A stretch of DNA of 64,000 nucleotides from Haloarcula halobia (GCF_029338255.1 NZ_CP119787.1:2356001-2420000); one strand, 5' to 3'. Shown: positions 16,886 to 25,615, counted from the first letter of the stretch. Numbers and translations: made by a program. Notes: generated from the sequence alone by a model not told the origin.

Positions 16886-17713
16886 ATGCAGGTCCTCGGC
16901 ATCGTCGGGCACGCAGACACCGGGAAGACGACCCTCGTCGAACGCCTCGTCTCGCGGCGCGCCGACACACACCGCGTGGCGACGGTCAAGCACTGCGACC
17001 ACGCGCCCGACGTCGACACCGACGGGAAAGACACCGACCGCCACCGCGCTGCCGGGGCGGCCACCACCGTCGCGACGACGGACGACGGCGGGTGGTTCGC
17101 CACCGGCGAGTCACGAACCCTCGCGGAGACGCTCGACGACCTGGCCCCCGACTTCGACTACGTGTTCGTCGAGGGGTACTCCGACGCGTCCATCCCGAAG
17201 GTCGTCCTCGGGGACCGGCAAGCGGTCGACCCTGTCGTCCATCGCGCCGCTGACGGCGAAACGGCGGACGTCGACGCGGTTCTCGAGGCGGCCGACGCCC
17301 GCGACCCGTACGTGACCCTGGCGTCGCTCGTGCGCGAGGTCAAGCGCAGTCCCGACGAGGACCGCTCGGGGGCCATCGCCACCTTCACCGGCCGGGTCCG
17401 CGCGCGCGACGGTGACGACGACCCGCCGACGGAGTTCCTGGAGTTCGAGCGCTACGACGGCGTCGCCCAGGAGAAGATGGCAACACTCCGCCGGGATCTC
17501 GAGGCCCGCGACGGGGTATTCGCGGTGCGTCTCCACCACAAGACCGGCGTCGTCGAGGCCGGCGAGGACATCGTCTTCGTCGTCGTCCTGGCCGGCCACC
17601 GCGGCCAGGCGTTCCGCGCCGTCGAGGACGGCATCAACCGGCTGAAAGAGGAGGTCCCGCTGTTCAAGAGGGAGGTCACCGTCGACGACGAGTTCTGGGC
17701 CCACGAGCGATAG
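16886..17713 (+). CDS. MobB-MoaE fusion protein of molybdopterin synthesis
   Basis: Protein of 275 residues. Residues 1-120 are MobB: Walker A GHADTGKTT, then TVKHCDHAPD and FVEGYSD. Residues about 140-275 are the MoaE large subunit of molybdopterin synthase: GAIATFTGRVRARDGDD, EFERYDGVAQEKM, HKTGVVEAGEDIVFVVV and KEEVPLFKRE with the catalytic lysines. MoaE adds the dithiolene sulfurs carried by MoaD, while MobB assists guanylation. Joining the two is seen in haloarchaea. An AAGGAGG ribosome site lies just before the ATG. A moaD gene is not in this window. Confidence 0.92.
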   Translation: MQVLGIVGHADTGKTTLVERLVSRRADTHRVATVKHCDHAPDVDTDGKDTDRHRAAGAATTVATTDDGGWFATGESRTLAETLDDLAPDFDYVFVEGYSDASIPKVVLGDRQAVDPVVHRAADGETADVDAVLEAADARDPYVTLASLVREVKRSPDEDRSGAIATFTGRVRARDGDDDPPTEFLEFERYDGVAQEKMATLRRDLEARDGVFAVRLHHKTGVVEAGEDIVFVVVLAGHRGQAFRAVEDGINRLKEEVPLFKREVTVDDEFWAHER

Positions 17714-17754
17714 GTGGCCGGGACGGGAGCCGTTCCGGTCGGTTAGGCGACAGG

Positions 17755-17761
17755 ACTATAA
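17755..17761 (+). promoter_or_regulatory. TATA-like box of a 22-residue membrane microprotein
   Basis: CTATAAC ends about 25-30 bases before the ATG at 17786, correct spacing for a leaderless transcript. Confidence 0.5.
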
Positions 17762-17785
17762 CAGTCATCTTCGTACTTCTACGTG

Positions 17786-17854
17786 ATGTCGAAGAAGGTC
17801 ATCGCCATCGTCGCTATCGCCCTCCTGGCACTCGCGTACGTCTACCGCGATTAG
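17786..17854 (+). CDS. 22-residue single-span membrane microprotein
   Basis: The frame runs ATG to TAG for 22 codons. It begins MSKK, continues as one uninterrupted hydrophobic helix (VIAIVAIALLALAYVY) and ends RD, so a positively charged cytoplasmic end is followed by one membrane span. A TATA-like box lies at the right distance upstream and no other gene uses it. Similar tiny membrane proteins occur in haloarchaea but are commonly left unannotated. The function is unknown. Confidence 0.6.
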   Translation: MSKKVIAIVAIALLALAYVYRD

Positions 17855-17932
17855 CGACGGCACGTTCCCGGTGGTATCGCCCTCCGACCACGTTTCCGAA
17901 CCCTTAGGAGCGACAGCGCCGTAGGCCGCGCC

Positions 17933-18757
17933 ATGTACGGCGTCGTCACGCGCAACGAGGACGAGACCGAGTGGTCGGAGTTCGACCGCGCGTTCTACGA
18001 AGTCAAGGACGTCACCGGTCGGGCCGCCGAACCGGTCGCCGGCGCGGTCAACATGGTGTCGTGTTTCGGGGACAACGCCGTCGAGAGCGAGGAGGAGCTG
18101 CTGGCCTTCGACGACGAGGGCACGGCGGCGACACGCAACGAACCGTACTTCGACTGGACGTACGTCTGCCCCACCCACGACCGGTACCGCGAGGGCCTGC
18201 TCGACATCATCGAGGAAGCGGCCGCGGTCAACGAGGACGTCCGCCTCGACGACGTCGGGTTCCCGCGCGAGGAGTACTGTCACTGCGACCGCTGTGAGCG
18301 GCGCTTCGCCGGGAGCGAGTTCGAAGACTGGGGCGCCTGGCGCACCGACGTCATCACCTCCTTCGTCGCCGCGGCCCGCGAACGGGTCCCCGGCGACCTC
18401 TATCTCACGCTGTACCCCGACCCGTACCCCGGGCACCTCGAGGCCCGCAGCGGGGTCGCCATCGACGACCTGGCCCCGTACGTCGACGAGTTCGTCGTCC
18501 CCATCTACGACATGGCCTACTCGACGACCTACTGGCTCGAGATACTCGCGACGGGGTTCCGCGACCGGCTCTCGACCCCGTTCAGCGTCGAACTGTACGC
18601 CGTCGACGTGGACATCGACGACCTCGCGAAGGCCACCGAAGTGGCCGCGGAGTACGGTGAGAGCGTCCTCTTTGGCTACGACGCGAGCAACGCCAGGGCG
18701 ACCATCCGCCGGGTGAACGCCGACGCGCGCGAAGGGCAGTCGTTCGGCCCGAACTGA
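17933..18757 (+). CDS. Conserved haloarchaeal protein, TIM-barrel-like, with CxC-CxxC knot
   Basis: Protein of 274 residues. Alternating short strands and helices (DWTYVCPTH, DVRLDDVGFP, DLYLTLYPDPYPGHLE, VDEFVVPIYDMAY, FSVELYAVDV, VLFGYDAS) suggest a beta/alpha barrel such as the glycoside-hydrolase-like hypothetical proteins. A YCHCDRCERRF segment near residue 120 has the spacing of a small metal or disulfide knot. No catalytic pair can be named with confidence. It stands alone between two small membrane-protein genes. The function is unknown. Confidence 0.7.
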   Translation: MYGVVTRNEDETEWSEFDRAFYEVKDVTGRAAEPVAGAVNMVSCFGDNAVESEEELLAFDDEGTAATRNEPYFDWTYVCPTHDRYREGLLDIIEEAAAVNEDVRLDDVGFPREEYCHCDRCERRFAGSEFEDWGAWRTDVITSFVAAARERVPGDLYLTLYPDPYPGHLEARSGVAIDDLAPYVDEFVVPIYDMAYSTTYWLEILATGFRDRLSTPFSVELYAVDVDIDDLAKATEVAAEYGESVLFGYDASNARATIRRVNADAREGQSFGPN

Positions 18758-18803
18758 CTGGGTCGCGGGTGCCTTTATTTATTCGCCGCACTACATATCT
18801 AGT

Positions 18804-19082
18804 ATGCGCGAACGCATCACTCGTGTATTCAACAGGGCGAAGTACGCAGCTATCGGCGGGGCCATCGGTGGCGCTGTCGGCGGACTGTTCAGCGCGCGCG
18901 GCGCGAGCACGGCGGCCGGGGCCGGCGCGCTCGCCGGCGCGATTCTCGGCGAGAAGTGGGCGTCGGCCGCCCCCGTCGTCCAGCGGGCCCGCTCGAAGGC
19001 AGACGAGGAGTGGGCCATCGCCGGACCCGTGGTCGAGAAGGCGAAGGCGAAAGCGAAGTCCCACGTCCCCAGCAGGCGGTAA
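18804..19082 (+). CDS. Small glycine-zipper membrane protein
   Basis: Protein of 92 residues. After MRERITRVFNRAKY comes a glycine-rich hydrophobic region (AIGGAIGGAVGGLF and AGAGALAGAILG) with GxxxG spacing, then a charged Lys/Ala-rich C-terminal helix. Such glycine zippers pack membrane helices tightly. A TTTATTTATT box lies about 27 bases before the ATG, which supports a leaderless transcript. The function is unknown. Confidence 0.75.
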   Translation: MRERITRVFNRAKYAAIGGAIGGAVGGLFSARGASTAAGAGALAGAILGEKWASAAPVVQRARSKADEEWAIAGPVVEKAKAKAKSHVPSRR

Positions 19083-19096
19083 TCGGTCGCGGGGGC

Positions 19097-19657
19097 TCAG
19101 TCGAAGAACCGGTCGCGCCACCGCAGAATCTCCTCGCGGTCGCGCGTGTCCTCCGGGAGGGTCTCGAACCACCGAGCATCGCTTATCTCGCCGTCGGGGT
19201 CCGAGACGCTGACCGCCGTCGTCTCCGCGCGCGCCTCGAACACCGGCAGGATGCCCCAGGTCTCGTTGCCGTCGCAGTAGAACTCGACGCGACCGAGCAT
19301 CCCGAGACCCTCGATAGTGGCCTCCACGCCGCTCTCCTCGCCCAGCTCGCGCAGCGCCGCCTCCCTGAAAGACTCGTCGCCGTCGAGCTCGCCTCCGGGT
19401 AGGACCCACTGACCGACGCCGTCGTGGCGGACGAGCAGTAGCTCGCCTGGGGGCCGGTAGGTCAGCGTGTGTGCGCCGAAGGGCGCGCCGTGGGCCTTGG
19501 CGTCGGTGGCGACCCGCTTGAACCGGTGGCGCGGCACGCGGCGGTGGCGGGTGAACTCTACGAAGTCCTCGTGAGCGGTCGCCAGGTCGTGATACGTCTG
19601 CTCGGCCTGCTGGCTGGCGACGTCGGCGAGATACCACAGGCTGTCGACGGTCGTCAT
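19097..19657 (-). CDS. Nudix hydrolase
   Basis: Protein of 186 residues from the ATG at 19657. The Nudix box is complete, spanning GGELDGDESFREAALREL followed by GEESG (pattern Gx5Ex7REUxEExGU). The C-terminus has the usual acidic strand-helix ending (RDREEILRWRDRFFD). It should cleave a nucleoside diphosphate linked to another moiety; the substrate is not apparent. CTTATAGG on the minus strand near 19753 may be its TATA box, leaving a leader of about 70 bases. Confidence 0.88.
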   Translation of the reverse strand: MTTVDSLWYLADVASQQAEQTYHDLATAHEDFVEFTRHRRVPRHRFKRVATDAKAHGAPFGAHTLTYRPPGELLLVRHDGVGQWVLPGGELDGDESFREAALRELGEESGVEATIEGLGMLGRVEFYCDGNETWGILPVFEARAETTAVSVSDPDGEISDARWFETLPEDTRDREEILRWRDRFFD

Positions 19658-19855
19658 CCGTCCAGCGAGTCGGCATGCCGGGTCGCGAGACGATACCGTG
19701 GACGGGAAGGTCGAGGCGAGTAGGTCATAGTTCGGCGTAGGGGAGTATTGCCTATAAGTCTTCGACAACGAGCGCGGCTTCACCGCACGACCGGTGTCTC
19801 CCCGACGCCGGGGCGAATCAGTCCCTTTTTGACGAGTCGTCCAGTAGCGGCGCCT

Positions 19856-20038
19856 ATGGCATTCGAAGAAGACGATCAGGTCATTCTCCACGACGAGCAC
19901 AGCGACTACGACGGACAGGAAGGTATCGTCACGCAGGTCGTCGAGACGATGTTCGGCGACGCGAACTACACCGTCTCGTTCGAGGACGGCCAGGAGCAGG
20001 GCGTCCCCGAGGACAACCTCGAAGCCGTCGAGGAGTAA
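19856..20038 (+). CDS. Small acidic DUF1918-like protein
   Basis: Protein of 60 residues beginning MAFEEDDQVILHDEHSDYDG and built of beta strands (GIVTQVVE, NYTVSFEDGQEQGVPEDNL), an SH3-like barrel layout seen in small DUF1918-type proteins. It lies seven bases before the next gene, so the two may share a transcript with the RNase P and proteasome genes. The function is unknown. Confidence 0.75.
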   Translation: MAFEEDDQVILHDEHSDYDGQEGIVTQVVETMFGDANYTVSFEDGQEQGVPEDNLEAVEE

Positions 20039-20045
20039 GGCCCCG

Positions 20046-20471
20046 ATGTCGTCGGTCCCCTTCCACTACGTCGACCTCCGCACCTTCTGTTACGCGACGG
20101 AAGACGAGAAACGCGTCGAGGAGGCCCTCCGTACCTTCCTCCCGGAGGACTACCCTATCGAACGGGTCGAGAACGAGGGCCACTACGGGGACCGCATCGT
20201 GGTGCTCTCGGCACGGGTGGAGAACGCCGACGACGTCAGGCACGTCCTCACGCAGGTCGCGACGCTCCCGGACATCGACGAGGTGCGCGCGGAACTGGAC
20301 GACCGGGTCGACGACAACTGCTCGTTTTTCCTCACGTTCGACAAGCAGGCCGCATTCGGGGGCGAAATCGCCCGCGGTGACGGCATCACACTCCGTGCGA
20401 AGGTGGAGGCCTACCCCGCGAAGCGAGAGAAGGCAGTCGCGAACGCGCGGGAACTGCTCGACGAACTGTGA
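20046..20471 (+). CDS. RNA-binding protein of the archaeal COG1325 family
   Basis: Protein of 141 residues. The sequence VPFHYVDLRTFCYATEDEKR, the ALRTFLPEDYPIERVENEGHYGD segment and the FFLTFDKQAAFGGE motif are typical of the archaeal protein family annotated as exosome-associated or RNA-binding (Pfam RNA_binding, PF01877). It overlaps the start of rnp3 by one base. The steady linkage to RNase P genes suggests a role in tRNA or ribosome-linked RNA handling. Confidence 0.85.
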   Translation: MSSVPFHYVDLRTFCYATEDEKRVEEALRTFLPEDYPIERVENEGHYGDRIVVLSARVENADDVRHVLTQVATLPDIDEVRAELDDRVDDNCSFFLTFDKQAAFGGEIARGDGITLRAKVEAYPAKREKAVANARELLDEL

Positions 20472-21169
20472 TGTACGAGGCCGTCCACGCCCGTCCCGAC
20501 GGGGCGAGCACCGTCGCCAGACAGGCGCTTTCGGCCGCCGAGTACGGGTTCGACGGCGTCGTCGTCCGGAACCACGGCGACGAGCGGGCGAGCGACGACA
20601 GAGACGCCATCGCGGCCGAGTACGGCATCGACGTGGTCGCCGGAATCGAAGTCCGTGCCGAGGACCCCTCGCGGGCCAGCGGTCTCGTCGGGAACGCGCG
20701 GTCGAGCGAGACGCTGGTCGCCGTCCACGGCGGCGACGTCCGGATGAACCGCTTCGCAGTCGAACAGCCGGCAGTCGACGTGCTCGCCCACCCGATGCGT
20801 GGCGACGGCGACTTCAACCACGTCCTGGCGGCCGCCGCCGCCGACAACGGTGTCCGGGTCGAGTTCTCGCTGGCCCGCGTCCTCCGAGCGGAGGGGGGCA
20901 GTCGGGTGCGGGCGATCCAGGACCTCCGGAAGCTCCGGGAACTCGTCGCGGACGCCGACGCGCCCTACGTCGTCAGCGCGGACCCGTTCACGCACCTCCA
21001 GTTGCGGGCCCCGCGTGAACTCGTCGCCGTGGGCGAAGCCGTCGGGTTCGAGGCCGACGCGGTGCGTGCGGGGCTGGCGGAGTGGGGCCGACTCGCCGAG
21101 CGCAACCGCGAGCGAGGGTCCGAGTCGTTCGTCGAACCGGGCGTCCACATCGATGAGGACGAACAGTGA
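20471..21169 (+). CDS. rnp3: RNase P protein component 3 (Rpp30)
   Basis: Protein of 232 residues with the TIM-barrel pattern of archaeal Rpp30: MYEAVHARPDGA, YGFDGVVVRNHGD, VVAGIEVRAEDPS, LVAVHGGDVRMNR, DVLAHPMRGDGDFNHVLA and ADNGVRVEFS. It is a protein subunit of RNase P, which matures tRNA 5' ends, and pairs with Pop5 encoded just downstream. The ATG at 20471 is chosen over the GTG three bases earlier; it shares its A with the preceding TGA. Confidence 0.92.
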   Translation: MYEAVHARPDGASTVARQALSAAEYGFDGVVVRNHGDERASDDRDAIAAEYGIDVVAGIEVRAEDPSRASGLVGNARSSETLVAVHGGDVRMNRFAVEQPAVDVLAHPMRGDGDFNHVLAAAAADNGVRVEFSLARVLRAEGGSRVRAIQDLRKLRELVADADAPYVVSADPFTHLQLRAPRELVAVGEAVGFEADAVRAGLAEWGRLAERNRERGSESFVEPGVHIDEDEQ

Positions 21170-21236
21170 GGACATCGAGGTGGTGGGCGCGCGCCAGGAC
21201 CGCACGGTTCTTGTCCCGTCCGCCGCTGGAACCGGT

Positions 21237-21275
21237 ATGAACGGCGACCGACGGGCCAGGGGCGACCGGCAGTGA
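21237..21275 (+). CDS. Possible 12-codon ORF coupled to rnp2
   Basis: An ATG at 21237 opens 12 codons rich in Arg, Gly and Asp and ends in a TGA that overlaps the rnp2 GTG start as GTGA. The overlap is of the type used for translational coupling in this genome. It may only be a reinitiation device for the weak GTG start. No conservation can be judged from one sequence. Confidence 0.25.
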   Translation: MNGDRRARGDRQ

Positions 21276-21751
21276 AGCACCTCCCGAAGCACCTCCGACC
21301 TCGCTGGCGGTACCTCGCCATCGCCATCGAGACCTGGCCAGACGCCTCGTTCGACCGGCGGGCGCTCCAGCGCGACCTGTGGTACGCCGCCCAGAACCTG
21401 CTGGGCGACACCGGGAGCGCCGAGGTCGACCTGACCGTCGTCTCGTTCGACCGGACCGGCGGCGAGGGAGACGCCATCGTCCGCACCCGGCGAGGCCACA
21501 CTGACGAGGCCCGTGCTGCGCTGGCCTGTCTCGACAGCGTCGGCGACGACCCGGTGGGGCTTCGCGTCCGCGGCATTAGTGGGACCGTGCGTGCCTGTGA
21601 AGAAAAGTATATACGCGGGCCGCCGGAAGCACCTGCCAAGAGACAGGTCGTGTTCGAGAACCAGGACCGTCGGGCCGTCGAACGGGGCGAGCGAATCGAC
21701 GTCCAGACCGACGACGGGTTCGCGGGCGCGACCGCACTCGATTTCAGATAA
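21272..21751 (+). CDS. rnp2: RNase P protein component 2 (Pop5)
   Basis: Protein of 159 residues with a GTG start. MKHLPKHLRPRWRYLAIAIE is the conserved Pop5 opening. TRRGHTDEARAALACLDSV and VGLRVRGISGTVRACEEKYI complete the RRM-like fold. A C-terminal extension of about 40 residues (KRQVVFENQDRRAV and on) is haloarchaeal. It forms a complex with Rpp30. psmA starts two bases after its stop. Confidence 0.92.
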   Translation: MKHLPKHLRPRWRYLAIAIETWPDASFDRRALQRDLWYAAQNLLGDTGSAEVDLTVVSFDRTGGEGDAIVRTRRGHTDEARAALACLDSVGDDPVGLRVRGISGTVRACEEKYIRGPPEAPAKRQVVFENQDRRAVERGERIDVQTDDGFAGATALDFR

Positions 21752-21753
21752 CT

Positions 21754-22521
21754 ATGCAGGGACAAAGTCAACAGCAGGCGTACGACCGCGGGATCACCAT
21801 CTTCTCTCCGGACGGACGTCTCTATCAGGTCGAGTACGCCCGCGAGGCGGTCAAGCGAGGGACAGCGAGCATCGGCGTCAGGACGAGCGACGGCGTCGTC
21901 CTCGCCGTCGACAAGCGCATCCGCTCGCCGCTGATGGAGCGCTCCTCCGTCGAGAAGATCCACAAGGCCGACGACCACATCGGCATCGCCTCGGCCGGCC
22001 ACGTCGCCGACGCGCGCCAGCTCATCGACTTCGCCCGTCGACAGGCCCAGGTCAACCAGCTGCGCTACGGCGAGCCCGTCGGCGTCGAGACGCTGACCAA
22101 GGAGATAACCGACTACATCCAGCAGTACACGCAGGTCGGTGGCGCGCGCCCATTCGGCGTCGCCCTCATCATCGCCGGCATCGCCAACGGCGAACCGCGC
22201 CTCTACGAGACGGATCCGTCGGGGACCCCCTACGAGTGGAAGGCACTGGCCGTCGGCGCCGACCGCGGCGACATCCGCGAGTACCTCGAGGAGCACTACT
22301 CCGAGGAGATGGACCTCGACGCAGGGATCGACCTCGCGCTCGAGGCGTTGGCCTCCGTCAACGAGGAGGGCCTCGCCCCGGAGGGCATCGGGGTGGCGAC
22401 CATCGACGTCGACACCGAGATGTTCCACGAGCTCACCGACGACGAGAAGCACGCCCACCTCGAGGAGGCGGGCCTCCTGGCGGCCGACGAGGACGACGAG
22501 GCCGGCGACGCCGAGGAGTAA
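21754..22521 (+). CDS. psmA: Proteasome alpha subunit PsmA
   Basis: Protein of 255 residues. It has the alpha-subunit N-terminal helix and YDRG motif (QAYDRGITIFSPDGRLYQVE), AREAVKRGTASIGVR, the gate and ring residues, and an acidic C-terminal tail (ADEDDEAGDAEE) usual in halophiles. It forms the outer rings of the 20S proteasome and docks the PAN ATPases. It closes the block rnp3-rnp2-psmA, an arrangement known from other haloarchaea. Confidence 0.96.
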   Translation: MQGQSQQQAYDRGITIFSPDGRLYQVEYAREAVKRGTASIGVRTSDGVVLAVDKRIRSPLMERSSVEKIHKADDHIGIASAGHVADARQLIDFARRQAQVNQLRYGEPVGVETLTKEITDYIQQYTQVGGARPFGVALIIAGIANGEPRLYETDPSGTPYEWKALAVGADRGDIREYLEEHYSEEMDLDAGIDLALEALASVNEEGLAPEGIGVATIDVDTEMFHELTDDEKHAHLEEAGLLAADEDDEAGDAEE

Positions 22522-22750
22522 CAACCGCGGGTCGACGGCCCCGAGCGCTTCGCGACTGATCGCTCGGGTCGCGACGAACGGTCGTGGCCACGTGTTCAGG
22601 CGTGTCTGCCACGCTTCGGGTCAGCAGGTAGCTCGACGGCGCGGCGAACCCGAGAGCGAGGAGTCCGGCGTATAGTACGGGACCGGCCGGGCGCGACCTG
22701 CGACGCTACCCATCGGTCAATGACGCCCCACACCACCCCAAAGCGACCCC

Positions 22751-23800
22751 TCAGTCGTCGCTCGCTTCCGCTTCTTCGCTCTCCTCGCGTTCTTGCTCCT
22801 GGCTCGCCTGTCGCTCGCGCTCGCCCTCGTCGGAGCGGGCGGCGACCAGCGCACCGCGGGAGACGCTGTACATCGGTTCGTCAGCGTGCCGGACGTCGCT
22901 GATGGAGAACGGGATGTTGGCGTCCTCCAGGTGCTGTTCGAACAGCTGTGCGAACCCGTTCGGCGAGGACGTCCCGCCGGTGACGACGACAGGGACGTCG
23001 AGGCCCTCCTCGACGTCCTCCTCGTCGACCTCCTCGACGATGTTGCCGATGACGTAGTCCAGCAGGTTCTCGTAGTAGATAGCGAGCGCGCCCTCGACGC
23101 CGCCGACGTCGGTCTGGAAGTCCAGTTCGAAGTCGTCCTCCTTGATGGAGGTGACCTTGTCGACCGAGCGCCCGGTCGCCTGGGCGGCCTGCTCGTCGAT
23201 CCAGTCCCCGCCGCGGGCGACGGAGAACTTCATCACCGGCACGGCGTAGTACGCCAGGCAGACGTTCGTCATCCCGGCGCCGAAGCTGATGCCCAGGCCG
23301 GTGAAGTCGTTGTCAGCCAGGTCGGAGTAGATGACCCCCATCCCCTCGTTGATGGGTTCGGCGTCGTAGCCCATCTCGTTGAGGAACGACTCGATCGTCT
23401 TCTGGTGATAGAGCGTGCTGAGGTTCGAGTCCATCGGGTCGGCAGGCGACGAGAAGTACAGCTTCTCGTTCGGGTAGTCCGGGGACCCGACCACCTGCTC
23501 GATGATGAGCTTCATCATCGGAATCGCGGACTTCTCGGAGGACGAGAGGATGCCCTGGGACATCGGCCGTCGTGTCTCGCGGTTGAAAATGTTCGCGAAG
23601 TTGAGGGCGTCGTCGCCGAGGACGTACACCTTGTCGTCCTTCCGGATGTGGAGCACCTCCGAGCGCGACAGCATCTGTTCGGCCATATCGCTATACTCGA
23701 TTTCGACGAACGAGTTCCGCTGCTGGACGAAGACGGTTTCGTTACCTTCCTGTTGCGCGGAAATCAAGTTCATCGTTCCCACGTCGAGACCTTTAGCCAT
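22751..23800 (-). CDS. Salactin/volactin-type actin homologue
   Basis: Protein of 349 residues. The N-terminal [12 protein letters not shown] is the phosphate-1 motif of the actin/Hsp70/MreB superfamily, [16 protein letters not shown] the phosphate-2 motif, and [16 protein letters not shown] the adenosine motif. The last 35 residues are an unstructured Glu/Arg-rich tail. The sequence type matches salactin, shown in Halobacterium to form dynamically unstable filaments important for partitioning DNA at low phosphate, and the related Haloferax volactin. A TTTATC box near 23838 on the minus strand suggests its own promoter between it and the membrane-protein gene upstream. Confidence 0.85.
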   Translation of the reverse strand: MAKGLDVGTMNLISAQQEGNETVFVQQRNSFVEIEYSDMAEQMLSRSEVLHIRKDDKVYVLGDDALNFANIFNRETRRPMSQGILSSSEKSAIPMMKLIIEQVVGSPDYPNEKLYFSSPADPMDSNLSTLYHQKTIESFLNEMGYDAEPINEGMGVIYSDLADNDFTGLGISFGAGMTNVCLAYYAVPVMKFSVARGGDWIDEQAAQATGRSVDKVTSIKEDDFELDFQTDVGGVEGALAIYYENLLDYVIGNIVEEVDEEDVEEGLDVPVVVTGGTSSPNGFAQLFEQHLEDANIPFSISDVRHADEPMYSVSRGALVAARSDEGERERQASQEQEREESEEAEASDD

Positions 23801-23896
23801 GGTAATACGTTACGAACGTCGGTGGTTTCGACAGATAAATCTACCTGTAGGTTGGGGTAATGACACGTTACTCGAACGACCAGAACGCGACCGACG

Positions 23897-24775
23897 TCAG
23901 TTCAGGATGTCCGCGATTCGGGCCAGGATGCGTTCGAGCAGGGTATCCTGTTTCTGTTCGGTCTCCTCGCGCTGGCGCTGGCGCAGTTCCTGTAGGCGGT
24001 CCGTCTGGTCGTCGACGGTCGAGGTCGACCGGTCGGACTGTTTGTTCCCGCCCTTCAGGCTCTGGAGGTTGTTGACCTGCGTGTCGACGGAACTCCGGTG
24101 GACCCGTTCGGCCTCGACGTTCATGCCCGAGGTGTCCATGTCTTCGAGGTCGGGGTTCAGCTTCAGGGCGGTCCCCTCGTGGCGTTCGACGCCGCCCCAG
24201 GTGATGTCGACGTTCGCCATCGCCTCCTCGATGTCGCGCTGGATGTCCTCGTCGGAGAACTCCTCACCCTCGTCGTCCTCGATGCCCTCGATGTCGCCCG
24301 GCCCGGGCCGCGCGCGCTCGACGTGGTACGCCACCAGTGCGCCCCCCGTCGAGGCCAGCAGTGCGGTCAGGCCTGCGCCGTAGACGAACATGACGTGAAT
24401 CGCGTACTGGGGGCCGGACCCAGAGGCCCAGTTGAACGGGTACGCGAAGACGAAGAAGGCCAGGCCCGCGAGACAGACCACCGACCCGGCCACGCCGCCG
24501 TAGACGGCGCGTCGGCCGACCGGGAGGAGGACGATGACACTCGAGAGCGTCGCGGGTAGGGCGACCATGCCGACGGCGAAGGCCGCCTCGCGGAAGACGT
24601 ACCCCTCGGCCCCGCCGAACTGGCCCGCGGCGCTGATGACGAACGCCGCAATGCCGAGCCCGATACCGCCAAAGAAGAGCGCGAACCCGACGTATACGTC
24701 TACCTCACGGTCGGGTTCGCCGATGTAGCGTCGATACCACTCGAAAAGTCGTCCGTCAGCGTTCTGGTCTGTCAT
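23897..24775 (-). CDS. Haloarchaeal four-span membrane protein with long helical tail (DUF7139-like)
   Basis: Protein of 292 residues. Four to five transmembrane helices occupy residues 25-155. A charged cytoplasmic part follows with an acidic patch (DIEGIEDDEGEEFSDED) and a final amphipathic, probably coiled-coil segment (VDDQTDRLQELRQRQREE and on) ending LLERILARIADILN. It lies directly upstream of the salactin gene on the same strand, 96 bases away. The coiled cytoplasmic tail makes it a reasonable membrane partner for the actin filament; that is inference from neighbourhood only. Confidence 0.75.
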   Translation of the reverse strand: MTDQNADGRLFEWYRRYIGEPDREVDVYVGFALFFGGIGLGIAAFVISAAGQFGGAEGYVFREAAFAVGMVALPATLSSVIVLLPVGRRAVYGGVAGSVVCLAGLAFFVFAYPFNWASGSGPQYAIHVMFVYGAGLTALLASTGGALVAYHVERARPGPGDIEGIEDDEGEEFSDEDIQRDIEEAMANVDITWGGVERHEGTALKLNPDLEDMDTSGMNVEAERVHRSSVDTQVNNLQSLKGGNKQSDRSTSTVDDQTDRLQELRQRQREETEQKQDTLLERILARIADILN

Positions 24776-24865
24776 GGAGCATCGGTCGTTATCGTCGGGT
24801 ACAACAGTATTGCCGGTATCTCGTAATCAATCTTTCCTGGGCCGGTATGCGGTGCTCGTCCCTCG

Positions 24866-25615
24866 TCACTCGAAGGAGATCCGTGTGACGCGACCCGGCG
24901 TCTCCCGGAACCGCCAGACGCGACTGTCCCGGCGTGCCGGGTCAACCCGGTCGACCTGCCGGAGGCCCTGAGTGATACACTCCCACCAGCTGTCCGGACT
25001 GTCGTACCCGGCCGGGTAGTCCTCGTAGAGCGCCTCGACGAAGTCGCTCCGCGTGGCCTCGGACTCCGACCTGAGGAACGCGAGTGCCGCACCGACGGCC
25101 TCCTGGCGGCGCTCCGTGCGCTCGTCGTTCCGCCCGGGAACGTCGATGGCACTCAGGTCGGTGATGTCCGCGCCCGGCGGCTTCTCGCCGACCAGCGGGC
25201 GGTCCGAACGGTACTCATCAGTGCCGCCGTCGCCCAGTTGCTCGCGCGTCCTGGCGATGGCGTCCTGGGCGAACAGATCCAGTCGCTGCCGCTCGACGGA
25301 GGAGAGTGCATCCGCGGCCGCGGTCAGCTGGTCGTCCTGGATTCGCGCCGTGACGCCGCTCCGGTCGTCGGTACCCGTCCCGTCTGTGACCGCCGCCTCC
25401 GCGACGGCCGCCAGGTCGTCGTCCGCCTCGACGTCGGTCACCCGGTCGGCGTACTCCGCCAGGCGCTGGCCCGTCTCGCCGTCGGACGCGATGTCCAGTC
25501 GGTGCGTGACGAGCCACCGGAGGTAGCCGTCGATGCCGTCGAACCCGAGCACGTCCGCCTCGACCGCGAGCGACCGTGCGGTCTCTGTGTCGACAGTGAG
25601 TTCCAGTGACCGCAT
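24866..25615 (-). CDS. Haloarchaeal protein of unknown function
   Basis: Protein of 249 residues from the ATG at 25615, supported by a TTTATACC box about 30 bases upstream. The N-terminal half (MRSLELTVDTETARSLAVEA, FDGIDGYLRWLVTHR) looks like a short strand-helix DNA-binding or dimerisation unit. The C-terminal part contains RSDFVEALYEDYPAGYDSPDSWWECITQGLRQVDRV, similar in layout to a winged helix. No enzyme motif is seen. It might be a regulator, but the evidence is weak. Confidence 0.7.
   Translation of the reverse strand: MRSLELTVDTETARSLAVEADVLGFDGIDGYLRWLVTHRLDIASDGETGQRLAEYADRVTDVEADDDLAAVAEAAVTDGTGTDDRSGVTARIQDDQLTAAADALSSVERQRLDLFAQDAIARTREQLGDGGTDEYRSDRPLVGEKPPGADITDLSAIDVPGRNDERTERRQEAVGAALAFLRSESEATRSDFVEALYEDYPAGYDSPDSWWECITQGLRQVDRVDPARRDSRVWRFRETPGRVTRISFE

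Noticed and set aside
19740-19760. GTATTG element before the Nudix gene as a member of the sulfur dyad
   Set aside because: After the 11-base spacer the second arm does not resemble CAATAC.
24806-24830. GTATTG element before the membrane protein gene at 24775
   Set aside because: The second arm has three mismatches and the gene has no sulfur link.
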